Positions 1-8,687 of a stretch of 64,000 bases of DNA are shown here, one piece after another. Location of the stretch: positions 21,339 to 85,338 of the forward strand of contig NZ_FOLD01000026.1 in the NCBI RefSeq assembly GCF_900112225.1, written 5' to 3'. The number at the start of each line of letters is the position of its first letter. Within the stretch, counting starts at the first letter, position 1. Origin of the DNA: Massilia yuzhufengensis. GTDB lineage: Bacteria > Pseudomonadota > Gammaproteobacteria > Burkholderiales > Burkholderiaceae_D. A program made the position numbers and the translations under genes. The notes beneath the pieces were generated by a model, which did not search any database, was not told where the DNA came from, and saw only the letters and a program-made list of their open reading frames with translations.

Positions 1-2
1 CC

Positions 3-806
3 AATATCGGCATGCCGGCGGTGCTTTCCAGCCTCAAGCTGTCGGTGATGCGGCGCGACGGGCGGCAGTTCCTGCATGTGACTTCGCTCAAGCCAGTCGA
101 CGCGGCCCACCTGCACCTGTACCTGGAACTGCTCGATGGCGGCCAGCGCAGCGTGCGGCTGGCCACCGTGTGGCTGTCGCCGGACCCGAATCCGGCGCCG
201 GCGCCGGCTCCCGTGGCAGCTCCGGTGCCGGCGCCCGCGTCTGCGCCTGCGCCCGCCGTGGTGAAGCAGGCCGCGCCCGAGCCCAAGCCAGTGCCCAGGC
301 CGGTTGCGCCGGCGGCCCGCCCCAAGCCGGCAGTCGCCGCGCCGCCGCCCAAGGCGGAACCGGTTCCCGCCGGCGCGGCCTGCGTCCCGCAAGTGACGAA
401 GCAGGAAAGCGCCTGCGTGGCGCTGGGCGCGAAGAACGCGATGCTGCGCGAGCAACTGGGCCAGCTCGAAGACAAGGTCAAGGTGCTGCAGGTGGCGATG
501 GGCGCCGCGCCGGCCTCGGTGCTGCCGCCGGTCAAGACGCACCAGCCGAGGAAGAAAAAGCCCGTGCCCGTGCCGGAGCCGGGCTGGCCCTGGCCCCTGC
601 TTGGCGGCGCCGCAGCCGGCGTGCTGGCGCTGCTGGCCGGCCTGCTGTTCTTCCTGCGCCGCAGGAAGGCACCGAAGCGGGTCGTGGAGCCGAAAGTGAG
701 TCTCGGCACGCGCCTGAAAGCGCGGCTGGGACGCAAGAGCGCGCCGGCAAGGACGGCCGAACCGACCCTGGACGAGGGCGCGCACGACTTGTCTACACAA
801 TTGTAA
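3..806 (+). CDS. FimV-like protein, 3' part (5' end beyond window)
   Basis: The frame is open to the left edge (residues N-I-G precede the first Met at 12), so this is the C-terminal part of a longer protein. The first ~55 visible residues (LKLSVMRRDGRQFLHVTS, then LHLYLELL and a WLSPDP end) resemble the end of the FimV/TspA N-terminal domain. A Pro/Ala linker (about residues 60-125), a short coiled coil (about 140-165, LREQLGQLEDKVKVLQ), one membrane helix (about 195-216) and a basic cytoplasmic tail follow. FimV-type proteins organise type IV pili and polar structures. No TPR-rich FimV C-terminal domain is present, so this is a short form. It could also be another pilus- or flagellum-associated membrane protein. 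Confidence 0.55.
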   Translation, partial: NIGMPAVLSSLKLSVMRRDGRQFLHVTSLKPVDAAHLHLYLELLDGGQRSVRLATVWLSPDPNPAPAPAPVAAPVPAPASAPAPAVVKQAAPEPKPVPRPVAPAARPKPAVAAPPPKAEPVPAGAACVPQVTKQESACVALGAKNAMLREQLGQLEDKVKVLQVAMGAAPASVLPPVKTHQPRKKKPVPVPEPGWPWPLLGGAAAGVLALLAGLLFFLRRRKAPKRVVEPKVSLGTRLKARLGRKSAPARTAEPTLDEGAHDLSTQL

Positions 807-810
807 TTTT

Positions 811-821
811 TGCTATATAAT
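811..821 (+). promoter_or_regulatory. Extended -10 promoter-like element TGCTATATAAT
   Basis: TGCTATATAAT sits 5-15 bases after the stop of the FimV-like gene. It contains a TGn-extended TATATA and a consensus TATAAT at 816-821. No good -35 is seen at 17 bases. It would start a transcript near 828 that runs into the hairpin-rich stretch ending at the 1048 terminator. Confidence 0.45.
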
Positions 822-825
822 CATT

Positions 826-1073
826 TCGTGGTCGCAAGATCATGAACGGCACAGAGACCTGGCGCAGCCACCACCGATAGCGTGGCGCGGAAAGCAGGTG
901 ACGTTGAAGAAACGCCTGTGTCGGAAGCAGTTCGCCAGCCAACCGCGGCAGCGAACGCCGGATGCAACCGGCAAGAGGCGACGCCAGGAGATACCTGGAT
1001 GTCGCTCTCCCCATTCCGTGGCCGAGCCTTCCGCTCGGGCACATTGCAAAAGCGCCTGCGGGCGCTTTTGTCT
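826..1073 (+). ncRNA. Candidate structured small RNA or long 5' leader
   Basis: This gene-free 240-base stretch has a promoter-like TATAAT just upstream and ends in an intrinsic terminator. By eye it forms a series of hairpins: GCCAC/GTGGC (about 876-898), CAGG/CCTG with inner CGTT/AACG (about 895-918), GTTCGC/GCGAAC (about 929-956), GCCGG/CCGGC (about 957-974), CCAGG/CCTGG inside GCGAC/GTCGC (about 978-1006) and CCGAGC/GCTCGG (about 1022-1038). Several GGA trinucleotides lie in or near the loops. I do not recognise it as 6S, SRP, RNase P, a glycine or cobalamin riboswitch, or tmRNA. It could be a free sRNA, perhaps of CsrA-sequestering type, or an attenuated leader of the HDOD gene. Confidence 0.4.
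1048..1073 (+). terminator. Intrinsic terminator
   Basis: Arms AAAAGCGCC (1048-1056) and GGCGCTTTT (1061-1069) enclose a TGCG loop and are followed by GTCTTT. It closes the candidate RNA 100 bases before the HDOD start. Confidence 0.75.
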
Positions 1074-1174
1074 TTCCAGGGCTCGTTAATGAGTCCATGC
1101 GCCGGGCATATTCCGCTCTGCGGCCGGGCGCTGGACAGGCTACAATCCGGGAGCAGCACAGACCCGGGCGTACG

Positions 1175-2152
1175 ATGAAAAATTGGATCAATCGATTATT
1201 GAGCAGTACAGAGAGCCAGGCCGCCACGCCCGCGGACGGCGCCGTGCAGGCCGAGCCCGGTGCAGAGGCGGAGAGCGGCGGCGATCCCGGTATCGACGCC
1301 CTCTACTACCGCTGGCTGGCCGGGCCGGCCACCTTCGACGCCCCGCCAGACACCGAGCGCATGGTGCTCGAGCAGGTCCGCGCCATGACGCAGAACCCGG
1401 CCGTGGCGGCCGAGCTGGTGCCGCGGGTGCCGGAACTGATCCCCCGGCTGCTGCGCAGCATGCGCGACGAAAACGTGTCGACCAACGAACTGGCCGGCCA
1501 GGTGGCCGAAGACGTGGTGCTGGTCGCCGAAGTGCTGCGCGAGGCGAACAGCGCTTACTACCGGCCCATGACCCCCATCAAGACGCTGGACGCCGCGATC
1601 ATGCTGCTGGGGCAGAACGGGCTGCGCATGCTGCTGGCCCGGGTCGCTTTCCGGCCGATCATCAAGCTGCACGAGGCCGGGTTCGCCCGCCGCGCGGCGC
1701 CGCTGGTGTGGAACCACTCCGAGAAATGCGCGGTCGCGGCCAGCCTGATGGCGCCGGGCGTGACGGCCGACATCTTCGAGTCCTGCCTGGCCGGGCTGAT
1801 GCAGGACGTGGGCCTGATCGTGGCCTTGCGGCTGGCGGACCGCGTCTGCCAGAACGGCCGGGTGCCGGCCTCCAGCGCCTTCGGGGTCGAACTGCTGGCG
1901 CGCAGCCGCCACCTGTCGGCGGTAATTGCGACGCACTGGGATTTCCCGAACAATGTCGCGGATGCGATTGCGCAGGCTGGCGAGGCGAATGGCTCCAGCC
2001 TGGCCCAGGCCCTGGCGCAGGGGGACCGGATTGCGAAACTGCGGCTGCTGATCGACAGCGGGATGTTGTTGGAAGAAGACGCGCTGGTCACCGAAGGCTT
2101 GAACAGCTTCCAGCGCCGTTGCCTGGGCAAGCTGGCCAACCTGGAAGAGTAG
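1175..2152 (+). CDS. HDOD domain-containing signalling protein
   Basis: 325 aa. The frame is open from 962, but the ATG at 1175 (MKNWINRLLSS) is chosen because the upstream codons overlap the RNA-like region and terminator. After an acidic Ala/Glu linker (about residues 12-40), an HDOD fold covers roughly residues 100-300 (PMTPIKTLDAAIMLLGQNGL is the typical segment). HDOD domains are all-helical HD-like domains without phosphohydrolase activity, common in chemotaxis, c-di-GMP and motility regulation. No GGDEF, EAL or receiver domain is attached. No clear Shine-Dalgarno is visible. The gene ends at a bidirectional terminator shared with the convergent fliT-like gene. Confidence 0.8.
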   Translation: MKNWINRLLSSTESQAATPADGAVQAEPGAEAESGGDPGIDALYYRWLAGPATFDAPPDTERMVLEQVRAMTQNPAVAAELVPRVPELIPRLLRSMRDENVSTNELAGQVAEDVVLVAEVLREANSAYYRPMTPIKTLDAAIMLLGQNGLRMLLARVAFRPIIKLHEAGFARRAAPLVWNHSEKCAVAASLMAPGVTADIFESCLAGLMQDVGLIVALRLADRVCQNGRVPASSAFGVELLARSRHLSAVIATHWDFPNNVADAIAQAGEANGSSLAQALAQGDRIAKLRLLIDSGMLLEEDALVTEGLNSFQRRCLGKLANLEE

Positions 2153-2182
2153 GGCGGCCGGCGAAGCCTCCGCCCATGAAAA

Positions 2183-2210
2183 AAGGCGCCCTCGGGCGCC
2201 TTCGTTTCGA
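2183..2210. terminator. Bidirectional terminator between HDOD gene and fliT-like gene
   Basis: Nine-base arms AAGGCGCCC (2183-2191) and GGGCGCCTT (2194-2202) have an A-run on the left and TTCGTTT on the right, so they can serve both convergent genes. Confidence 0.8.
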
Positions 2211-2221
2211 TTGCAGCGAAT

Positions 2222-2503
2222 TTAGTGCGCGCACATCGCGCGATCGAGCTGCCCCATCCACGGTTCGGTCACGTCGCGGATTGCGCGGTCGTTGGCCATC
2301 AGCTGCTTGAGCAGGTCGATCTTGCGCTGGCGCTGGGCGCCGTCCAGGGCCGGCACGCCACCGATCGCGGCGCCTGCGGCCACGCTGGCCTGCACGTTCA
2401 ATTTGTCGAATCCGGTCCAGTTGCCCGCCTCTGCGGCGCCCTTCATCTGACCGGTCAGGCCAGCGAGGTTTTCGTACATCGAGAGGACATCGTTCGAGGT
2501 CAT
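2222..2503 (-). CDS. FliT-like flagellar chaperone family protein
   Basis: 93 aa, all-helical. The pattern fits the FliT family: an N-terminal helix with YENLAGLTGQMKGAAEAGNW, a central basic helix (RQRKIDLLKQLMANDRAIRD), and the terminal EPWMGQLD motif. FliT binds the filament cap protein FliD and regulates the FlhDC/export ATPase interaction in enterics. No other flagellar gene is in view, so the role is uncertain; the left flank, beyond the window, may hold fliD/fliS. The start is the ATG at 2503. There is no strong ribosome site. Confidence 0.6.
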   Translation of the reverse strand: MTSNDVLSMYENLAGLTGQMKGAAEAGNWTGFDKLNVQASVAAGAAIGGVPALDGAQRQRKIDLLKQLMANDRAIRDVTEPWMGQLDRAMCAH

Positions 2504-2829
2504 GTTAGCACCAAGGCAAGGTCACGCCGGCCGGATTGCCGGGTGTCTACCCATTTACGGATGGGCTGGCGAGAACTTTAGGGCTTGATGAAAATATTTT
2601 CGAATTATTTTCGCGACGAGCCAGTGTTGTCACTCAAGCATGTTAAATCCACGGCGCATGGTCCAGAATGCTTCCGCCATTCCCCACATTCAGCAGTTTG
2701 GCCGCGTTTTCTGCAGTCTGTCGCAATCCCGGCGCAGGTGACTCCCGGCTTGCCTACAGTGCAGGCTGGGTTTTTGCGCCGGAGAGCGCAGGGCCGCGAC
2801 CAATAAAAACAGATTCGAGAGAGAGACTT
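2504..2829. other. Gene-free divergent intergenic region
   Basis: 326 bases between divergent genes. It holds a perfect palindrome GAAAATATTTTC (2590-2601) followed by another AT-rich half (AATTATTTTC), a plausible operator or promoter region. No ORF with coding character or recognised RNA was found. Confidence 0.4.
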
Positions 2830-5463
2830 ATGAGAGAGATGCCAGTCGCCCGGGCTACCAGAGCCGCCGCTGCGCTTGCGTTCGCGCTGACGGCCGCCAC
2901 GGCGCAGGCCGAAGCGCCGTTTTCATTCGCCGCCACGCCCGGCAAGCTGCCGAAGGACGTGATCCCGCTGCAGTACGCTGCCCATATCATGCCGGACGTG
3001 GCCGGCAACAGCTTCCGCGGCACGCAAACGGTCGAGATCGAAGTCCTGTCCCCGACCTCGACCATCATGCTCAATGCCGACAATATGCAGATCGACGCCG
3101 CCAGCCTGTCCGGCCGCGGAATCGGCAAGCTCGCGCTCGAGCCGGTGCTCGACAAGGAGCAGCAGACCTTGCGCTTCCAGCTGGCGCAGCCGCTGGCGCC
3201 CGGTAAATACGAGCTGGCGCTGCAGTTTCGCGGCCAGATCAACCGCGAAGGGCGCGGCCTGTTCTACGTGAACTACAAGGCCGGCGGCGTCGACAAGAAA
3301 CTGATTGCGACCACCATGGCGCCAAGCGACGCGCGCCGCATGCTGCCGACCTGGGACGAACCGGCCTTCCGCGCCCGTTTCAAGCTGACCGTCGATGTGC
3401 CGGGCAACTTCAAGGCCTATTCCACCACCCCGATCGAAAAGCGCGAAGAGCTGGCCGGCGGCATGCAGCGCATCAGCTTCGGCAATACGCCCAAGATGCC
3501 GTCCTACCTGGTGGTGCTGGTGGCCGGCGAGCTGGAACGCCTGGCGGCGAAACAGGACGGCGTGGACATCGGCATCGTCACCACCGAAGGCAAGCTCGGC
3601 TCGGCGGTCTTCCCGCTGGCCGCCTCGCGCGACCTGCTGCGCTACTTTAATAATTATTTCGGTATTCCCTACCCGCTGCCCAAGCTGGACCAGATCGCGA
3701 TCCCGGGCGGCTTCAACGGCGCCATGGAAAACTGGGGCGCGGTGGTCTACAACGAGCCGACCCTGCTGTACGACCCGAAGAAGAGTCCCGAGAAGGTCAA
3801 GAAGTTCACCTTCAACATCAACGCCCACGAAGTGGCGCACCAGTGGTTCGGCAACCTGGTGACGATGGCCTGGTGGGACAACCTGTGGCTCAACGAGGGC
3901 TTTGCCTCGTGGATGGCGGCCAAGGCGACCCACCATTTCCACCCCGAGTGGCGTCCCTACCTGGAAGGCATGGCCGAGCGCGAGTACGTGATGAACCTCG
4001 ACGCGCGCAAGACCACGCACCCGATCCAGACCCGCATCGACACCGAAGAGCAGGCTGCCGCCGCCTTCGATGCGATCACCTACATGAAGGGCCAGGCCTT
4101 CCTGCGCATGCTCGAGGCCTACCTGGGCGAAGAACCCTTCCGCAAGGGCATCCGCGCCTACATGAAAAAACACCAGTACTCGAATACCACCTCGAACGAC
4201 CTGTGGACGGCGCTGGAAAAGGCGTCCGGCAAGCCTGTGGAAAAGCTCGCCTCCGACTGGACCACGCAGCCCGGTTTCCCCCTGGTGAAGGTCGAGCAGG
4301 TGTGCGAGGACGGCAAGCGCAAGGTCACGCTGTCGCAGGAACAATATCGCCTCGACGAGCCGCCCAGCGTCAAGCGCCTGTGGAACGTGCCGCTGCAGGT
4401 CGGCACCGTGAACGGCAAGGCCTGGTACACGCTGCTGTCGGGAGCCAGCACCACGGTCACCCAGGCCAGCTGTGACGGGGCGCTGGTGGTGGATCCGCAC
4501 AGCGTGGGCTACTTCCGCGTGCAGTACGATCCGGCCAGTTTCCGCGCGCTGGCCGAGCAGGCGCCGCACCTGCCGGACAGCACCCGCCTGAAACTGCTGG
4601 CCGACACCTGGAGCTTCGCTTCCAATGGCCGCATGGACCTGCGCGGCTACCTGGACCTGGTGCGCACCTACGGTAACGAGCCGCGCGTGGCGGTGTGGGA
4701 TGCGATATTGGGCAACCTGCGCACCCTCGATTCGCTGGCGCGCGGCGAGCCGGAGCAGGCCCTGATCCGCCGCTTCCTGATCGATTTCGCGCACCCGAAG
4801 TTCGACCAGCTCGGCTGGGACGAAAAGCCGGGCGAAACCGCCGAAGACAGCCAGCTGCGCGGCATGCTGGCCACCGCGCTGGCGCGTGCCGGCGACGCCC
4901 GCGCCATCGACGAGGGCCGGGCCCGCTTCGCGCGCTACCTGAGCGACCCGTCCACGGTGCCGCCCTCGATGATCGACTTCGTCACCGGCACCGCCGGCCG
5001 CTATGCCGACGCCGCCACCTACGACGCGCTGGCCGCGCGCGCCGCGAACGCTCCCAACAGCGAAGAGCGCAACCGCTTCGGCCGCGCGCTCACCAGCGCC
5101 CAGGACCCGGCACTGGCCGCCCGCACCTTGCAGATGCTGCTCTCGCCCACCACGCCGCCGGACCTGACGCCCTACATCCTGGGCGGCGTCGCCAGCGAGC
5201 ACCTCGACCAGACCTGGAATTTCGCGGTCGCCAACCGCGAGGCGCTGCTGGCCAATATGGAAGCGCTCGGCCGCAACGCCATGTTCGCCAGCATCGTCGG
5301 CGCGTCCGCCAACCCGGTCCATGCCGACATGATGGAAAACTATATGCGCAAGAACTTCGGCCCCGATGGCGTTGTCGAAGCCGAGCGCGTCGGCAATGGC
5401 GTGCGTATCCGCGCCGCCCAGAAGGCACGCCTGCTACCGCAGGTCCGCGCCGCTTTACAGTAA
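2830..5463 (+). CDS. M1 family aminopeptidase, exported
   Basis: 877 aa. The ATG at 2830 follows a GAGAGAGA purine run and opens with a signal peptide (residues ~1-27, ending ATAQAEA). The N-terminal beta domain is followed by the exopeptidase motif GAMENWG (about residue 300) and the zinc site H333-EVA-H337 with E356 eighteen residues on, the classic M1 HEXXH-18-E arrangement. A C-terminal ERAP1-like helical domain fills residues ~540-870. M1 enzymes remove N-terminal residues from peptides; the leader suggests periplasmic or secreted nutrient digestion. It lies 34 bases upstream of an M13 peptidase in the same direction, probably one operon. Confidence 0.93.
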   Translation: MREMPVARATRAAAALAFALTAATAQAEAPFSFAATPGKLPKDVIPLQYAAHIMPDVAGNSFRGTQTVEIEVLSPTSTIMLNADNMQIDAASLSGRGIGKLALEPVLDKEQQTLRFQLAQPLAPGKYELALQFRGQINREGRGLFYVNYKAGGVDKKLIATTMAPSDARRMLPTWDEPAFRARFKLTVDVPGNFKAYSTTPIEKREELAGGMQRISFGNTPKMPSYLVVLVAGELERLAAKQDGVDIGIVTTEGKLGSAVFPLAASRDLLRYFNNYFGIPYPLPKLDQIAIPGGFNGAMENWGAVVYNEPTLLYDPKKSPEKVKKFTFNINAHEVAHQWFGNLVTMAWWDNLWLNEGFASWMAAKATHHFHPEWRPYLEGMAEREYVMNLDARKTTHPIQTRIDTEEQAAAAFDAITYMKGQAFLRMLEAYLGEEPFRKGIRAYMKKHQYSNTTSNDLWTALEKASGKPVEKLASDWTTQPGFPLVKVEQVCEDGKRKVTLSQEQYRLDEPPSVKRLWNVPLQVGTVNGKAWYTLLSGASTTVTQASCDGALVVDPHSVGYFRVQYDPASFRALAEQAPHLPDSTRLKLLADTWSFASNGRMDLRGYLDLVRTYGNEPRVAVWDAILGNLRTLDSLARGEPEQALIRRFLIDFAHPKFDQLGWDEKPGETAEDSQLRGMLATALARAGDARAIDEGRARFARYLSDPSTVPPSMIDFVTGTAGRYADAATYDALAARAANAPNSEERNRFGRALTSAQDPALAARTLQMLLSPTTPPDLTPYILGGVASEHLDQTWNFAVANREALLANMEALGRNAMFASIVGASANPVHADMMENYMRKNFGPDGVVEAERVGNGVRIRAAQKARLLPQVRAALQ

Positions 5464-5497
5464 GTTCTTACCAGAACACCACAAGAGAAGGGACACC

Positions 5498-7552
5498 ATG
5501 AACACCAGCTGGACTCCGATCAAGACCGCCGTGACCCTGGCGCTGTGCAGCGCCGCCATCGCCTTCGCCCCGGCCCAGGCCGCGGGGCAGGGGGCCGCCG
5601 CCACGCCGGCCAGGCCCGCCGCCGCCACCATGCTCCCGGGCGACGATTTCTATGCCTGGGCCAACGGCCAGTGGATGGCGCAGACCGAGATCCCGGCCGA
5701 CCGCGGTTCCTGGGGCGCGATGGCCGCGCTGGCTGAAGAAAGCAACGCCCGCATCGTCAAGCTGATCGAGGAAGCCGCCGCCAACAAGGCCGCGACCGGC
5801 GAAGCACGCAAGGTGGCCGACTTCTACACCGCCTACATGAACGAAGCGGCGATCGAAACGGCCGGGCTGGCAGCGCTCAAGCCGCGCCTGGCGAAGATCG
5901 ACGGCGTCAAGGACCGCGCCCAACTGTCGCAGCTGCTGGGCGAATTCCTGCGCGCCGACGTCGACCCGCTCAACTCCACCAACTTCAATACCCCGAATTT
6001 GTTCGGCGTGTGGTTCAACCAGAGCCTGACCGACCCGTCGCGCAACGTGCCTTACCTGCTGCAGGGCGGCATCGGCTTGCCGGACCGCGCCTACTACCTC
6101 GACAACAGCCCGAAGATGGCCGAGCTGCGCACCAAGTACCAGCAATACATCGCCGGCGTGCTCAAGCTGGCTGGCTATGACAACGCCGAGACGCGCGCCG
6201 CCAGGATCTTCGCGCTCGAATCGGAACTCGCCGAAAGCCACGCCTCGCGTGAAGAATCGTCCGATATCCTCAAGGCCAACAATACCTGGAGCATGAAGGA
6301 CTTTTCGGCCAAGGCGCCGGGCATGGATTGGAAAGCCTTCATGAAGGGCGCGCGCCTGGGCGGCCAGGACCGTTTCATCGCCTACCATCCGGGCGCGATC
6401 AAGGGCGCGGCCGAACAGGTGCGGGCCACCGACCTGGCGACCTGGAAAGACTACCTGGCCTTCCATACCCTGAACCAGTTCTCCGGCACGCTGCCGAAGG
6501 CCTATGTGGACCTGCGCTTCGAGTTCTACGGCAAGACCCTGACCGGTTCGCCGCAGCAGTCGGTCCGCTGGAAGCGCGCGCTGGCCGCCACCAATGGCGC
6601 GATGGATGAAGCCGTGGGCAAGATGTACGTCGCCAAGCATTTCTCGGCAGCGGACAAGGCGCGAATCCAGAAGATGGTCGCCGACATCAAGCTCGCCTTC
6701 GAGCGCCGCATCGACAAGCTCGACTGGATGGCGCCGTCGACCCGCGCCCAGGCCAAGGAAAAGGTCCGCACCATGTACGTGGGCGTGGGCTACCCGGATG
6801 AATGGAAGACCTATGGCGGCCTGCAGGTCTCGTCGACCGACGCGCTGGGCAATGTGCTGCGCGCCCAGGAATTCCACTATGGCCAGCAGCTTGCCAAGCT
6901 CAAGCAGAAACCGAAGAAGACCGACTGGTCGATGCCGCCGCAATTGGTCAATGCCGTCAACCTGCCGCTGCAGAACGCCCTGAACTTCCCGGCCGCGATC
7001 CTGCAGGCGCCGTTCTACGACGCCAAGGCGTCCGACGCGCAGAACTACGGCGCCATCGGCGCGGTGATCGGCCACGAGATCAGCCACAGCTTCGACGACA
7101 TGGGCGCCCAGTTCGACGCCCAGGGCCGCCTGCGCGACTGGTGGACCAAGGAAGACCTGGCCCACTTCAAGCAGGCCTCGCACAAGCTGGTGGAGCAGTA
7201 CAACACCTATAAACCCTTCGACGACCTGGCCGTGAACGGCCAGCTGACCCTGAGCGAAAACCTGTCCGACCTGGCCGGCCTGGCCGCGGCCTACGACGCG
7301 TTCAAGGTCTCGCCAAGCGGCAAGGGCACCGGCGTGGAAGCCGACCGCGCCTTCTTCACCGGCTTCGCCCATGCCTGGCGCACCAAGATGCGCGAAGCCT
7401 CGCTGCGCCGCACCGTCCTGACCGACGGCCACGCCCCAGGCCAGTACCGCACCTCTACCGTGCGCAACCTGGATGCGTGGTACAAGGCCTTCGATGTGCA
7501 GCCGGGGCAGGCGATGTATTTGGCGCCGGAGCAGCGGGTCAGGGTGTGGTAA
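5498..7552 (+). CDS. M13 family metallopeptidase (PepO/neprilysin type), exported
   Basis: 684 aa, the usual length for bacterial PepO. The start at 5498 has AGAAGGGAC upstream and a signal peptide ending near residue 27 (AFAPAQA-A). The N-terminal M13 domain is followed by the catalytic half: NAVNLPLQNALNFPAAILQ (NAYY-equivalent region), H526-EISH zinc site, and the third ligand in ENLSDLAGL. The C-terminus ends RVRVW, matching the conserved terminal CXVW-like tail but without the Cys. M13 enzymes are oligopeptidases for short peptides. Together with the M1 enzyme this makes a peptide-scavenging pair. Confidence 0.93.
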   Translation: MNTSWTPIKTAVTLALCSAAIAFAPAQAAGQGAAATPARPAAATMLPGDDFYAWANGQWMAQTEIPADRGSWGAMAALAEESNARIVKLIEEAAANKAATGEARKVADFYTAYMNEAAIETAGLAALKPRLAKIDGVKDRAQLSQLLGEFLRADVDPLNSTNFNTPNLFGVWFNQSLTDPSRNVPYLLQGGIGLPDRAYYLDNSPKMAELRTKYQQYIAGVLKLAGYDNAETRAARIFALESELAESHASREESSDILKANNTWSMKDFSAKAPGMDWKAFMKGARLGGQDRFIAYHPGAIKGAAEQVRATDLATWKDYLAFHTLNQFSGTLPKAYVDLRFEFYGKTLTGSPQQSVRWKRALAATNGAMDEAVGKMYVAKHFSAADKARIQKMVADIKLAFERRIDKLDWMAPSTRAQAKEKVRTMYVGVGYPDEWKTYGGLQVSSTDALGNVLRAQEFHYGQQLAKLKQKPKKTDWSMPPQLVNAVNLPLQNALNFPAAILQAPFYDAKASDAQNYGAIGAVIGHEISHSFDDMGAQFDAQGRLRDWWTKEDLAHFKQASHKLVEQYNTYKPFDDLAVNGQLTLSENLSDLAGLAAAYDAFKVSPSGKGTGVEADRAFFTGFAHAWRTKMREASLRRTVLTDGHAPGQYRTSTVRNLDAWYKAFDVQPGQAMYLAPEQRVRVW

Positions 7553-7605
7553 TTTTGGGTTGGGAGCGGGATCATGGACTAGCCTGATTCCCGGCCCTGA
7601 TCCAA

Positions 7606-7720
7606 AGACCGTCGTTCCGGCGCAGGCCGGAACCCAAGTTCGTTCGCCCCGTCGAAACGCCCGCGTTCACCATGACGCACACAAAATTAGGCACCGGCCT
7701 GCGCCGGTGCGACGTGCTGG
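7606..7720. repeat. REP-like palindrome pair
   Basis: Two oppositely oriented copies: 7611-7640 (GTCGTTCCGGCGCAGGCCGG, then AACCCAAGTT) and 7684-7720 (AAATTAGGCACCGGCCTGCG, then CCGGTGCGACG). The CCCAA/TTAGG ends face each other. They fill the spacer between the M13 peptidase and the methyltransferase and could act as a weak terminator. Confidence 0.8.
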
Positions 7721-7779
7721 TGTTGCGGACTAGCGGCGCGTGCGTGCCATCGCGCCGCGTTTAGCCCGATAATGCCCCC

Positions 7780-8397
7780 ATGACCCCCGACGACATCTCC
7801 CGCCGCACCCTGGCCCACTACGACCACAACGCCGAGTCCTTCTTCGCCGGCACCATCGACCACGACGTCAGCCAGAACATCGACGCGCTGCTCGGCGCCA
7901 TCGAAGCACCTGCGCCGTACACCATCCTCGACCTCGGCTGCGGCCCCGGACGCGACCTGAAAACCTTCACCGAACTCGGCCACAAAGCCATCGGCCTTGA
8001 CGGCAGTGCCCGCTTCGCCGAGATGGCGCATGCCTACAGCGGCTGCGACACCTGGCATCAGGATTTCCTCCACCTCGACTTGCCGCCAGACATGTTCGAC
8101 GGCATCTTCGCCAATGCCTCGCTGTTCCACGTCCCCAGCGCCGAGCTGCCGCAGGTCTTGCGCAAGCTTTTCAACACGCTCAAGCCCGGCGGCGTCCTGT
8201 TCAGTTCCAACCCGCGCGGCGACAACCGCGAAGGCTGGAACGGCCCGCGCTACGGCAGCTACCACGACTACCCGGCCTGGGAGCGCTACCTGACCGATGC
8301 CGGTTTCATTCCCCTGCACCATTACTATCGTCCACCGGGCCTGCCGCGCGAACAGCAGCCCTGGCTGGCCAGCGTCTGGCGCAAGCCACTATGTTAA
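7780..8397 (+). CDS. Class I SAM-dependent methyltransferase
   Basis: 205 aa. The glycine-rich SAM motif I is ILDLGCGPGRDLKTF (about residues 48-62), with the acidic ribose-binding LDGS about 20 residues later and motif-IV-like FDGIFANASLFHVP (about 108-121). The post-I arrangement fits the Methyltransf_11/25 group. The substrate cannot be inferred. It stands alone between REP repeats and a csbD-like gene, without operon context. No SD is evident, so the start is the first in-frame ATG. Confidence 0.82.
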   Translation: MTPDDISRRTLAHYDHNAESFFAGTIDHDVSQNIDALLGAIEAPAPYTILDLGCGPGRDLKTFTELGHKAIGLDGSARFAEMAHAYSGCDTWHQDFLHLDLPPDMFDGIFANASLFHVPSAELPQVLRKLFNTLKPGGVLFSSNPRGDNREGWNGPRYGSYHDYPAWERYLTDAGFIPLHHYYRPPGLPREQQPWLASVWRKPLC

Positions 8398-8467
8398 ATG
8401 ACGAACAGAGCCAGGACACGTTTAGACCTATCGTGGGCATCCGAACCACAGCACGATGAGGTGCCAC

Positions 8468-8644
8468 ATGAACGAGGACCAAGTCAAAGGCAAGGCCAAG
8501 GATATCGGCGGCAAGATCCAGGAGAAAGTAGGCGAAGCCACCGGTAACCGCCAGACCCAGCGCGAAGGCGTGTCCAAGCAGGTCGAAGGCAAGGTGCAGG
8601 AAAAAGCAGGCGACGTGAAGGATGTCTTGAAGGGCAACAGGTAA
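8468..8644 (+). CDS. CsbD family stress protein
   Basis: 58 aa. The start at 8468 (MNEDQVKGKAKDIGGK) is preferred over the ATG 12 bases earlier because it gives the canonical CsbD N-terminus. The protein is short, charged and helical, with the family repeats KGKAKDIGGKIQEKVGEATG and KQVEGKVQEKAGDVKDVL. CsbD-like proteins are abundant general-stress proteins of unknown biochemical role. A terminator follows at once. A second paralogue lies at 11016. Confidence 0.88.
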   Translation: MNEDQVKGKAKDIGGKIQEKVGEATGNRQTQREGVSKQVEGKVQEKAGDVKDVLKGNR

Positions 8645-8662
8645 GTTTGTCCTCGCCTGGAA

Positions 8663-8686
8663 AAAAGCCGCGCAGTGCGCGGCTTT
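8663..8686. terminator. Bidirectional terminator after csbD-like gene
   Basis: Arms AAAAAGCCGCGC and GCGCGGCTTTTT flank a short AGT loop. It abuts the stop codon of the convergent exonuclease gene at 8688 and can serve both. Confidence 0.88.
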
Positions 8687-8687
8687 T

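Noticed and set aside
826..1073. Cobalamin riboswitch, because of GGAAAGCAGGTGA
   Set aside because: The B12 box (GCTGCCCCCGCAAC-like) is absent and the downstream HDOD gene is unrelated to cobalamin.
5468..7432. Very long minus-strand open frames opposite peptidase, gyrA, rpsA and other genes
   Set aside because: They mirror GC-rich codon usage of the real genes; low-complexity His/Gln/Arg/Val-rich products with no family signatures.
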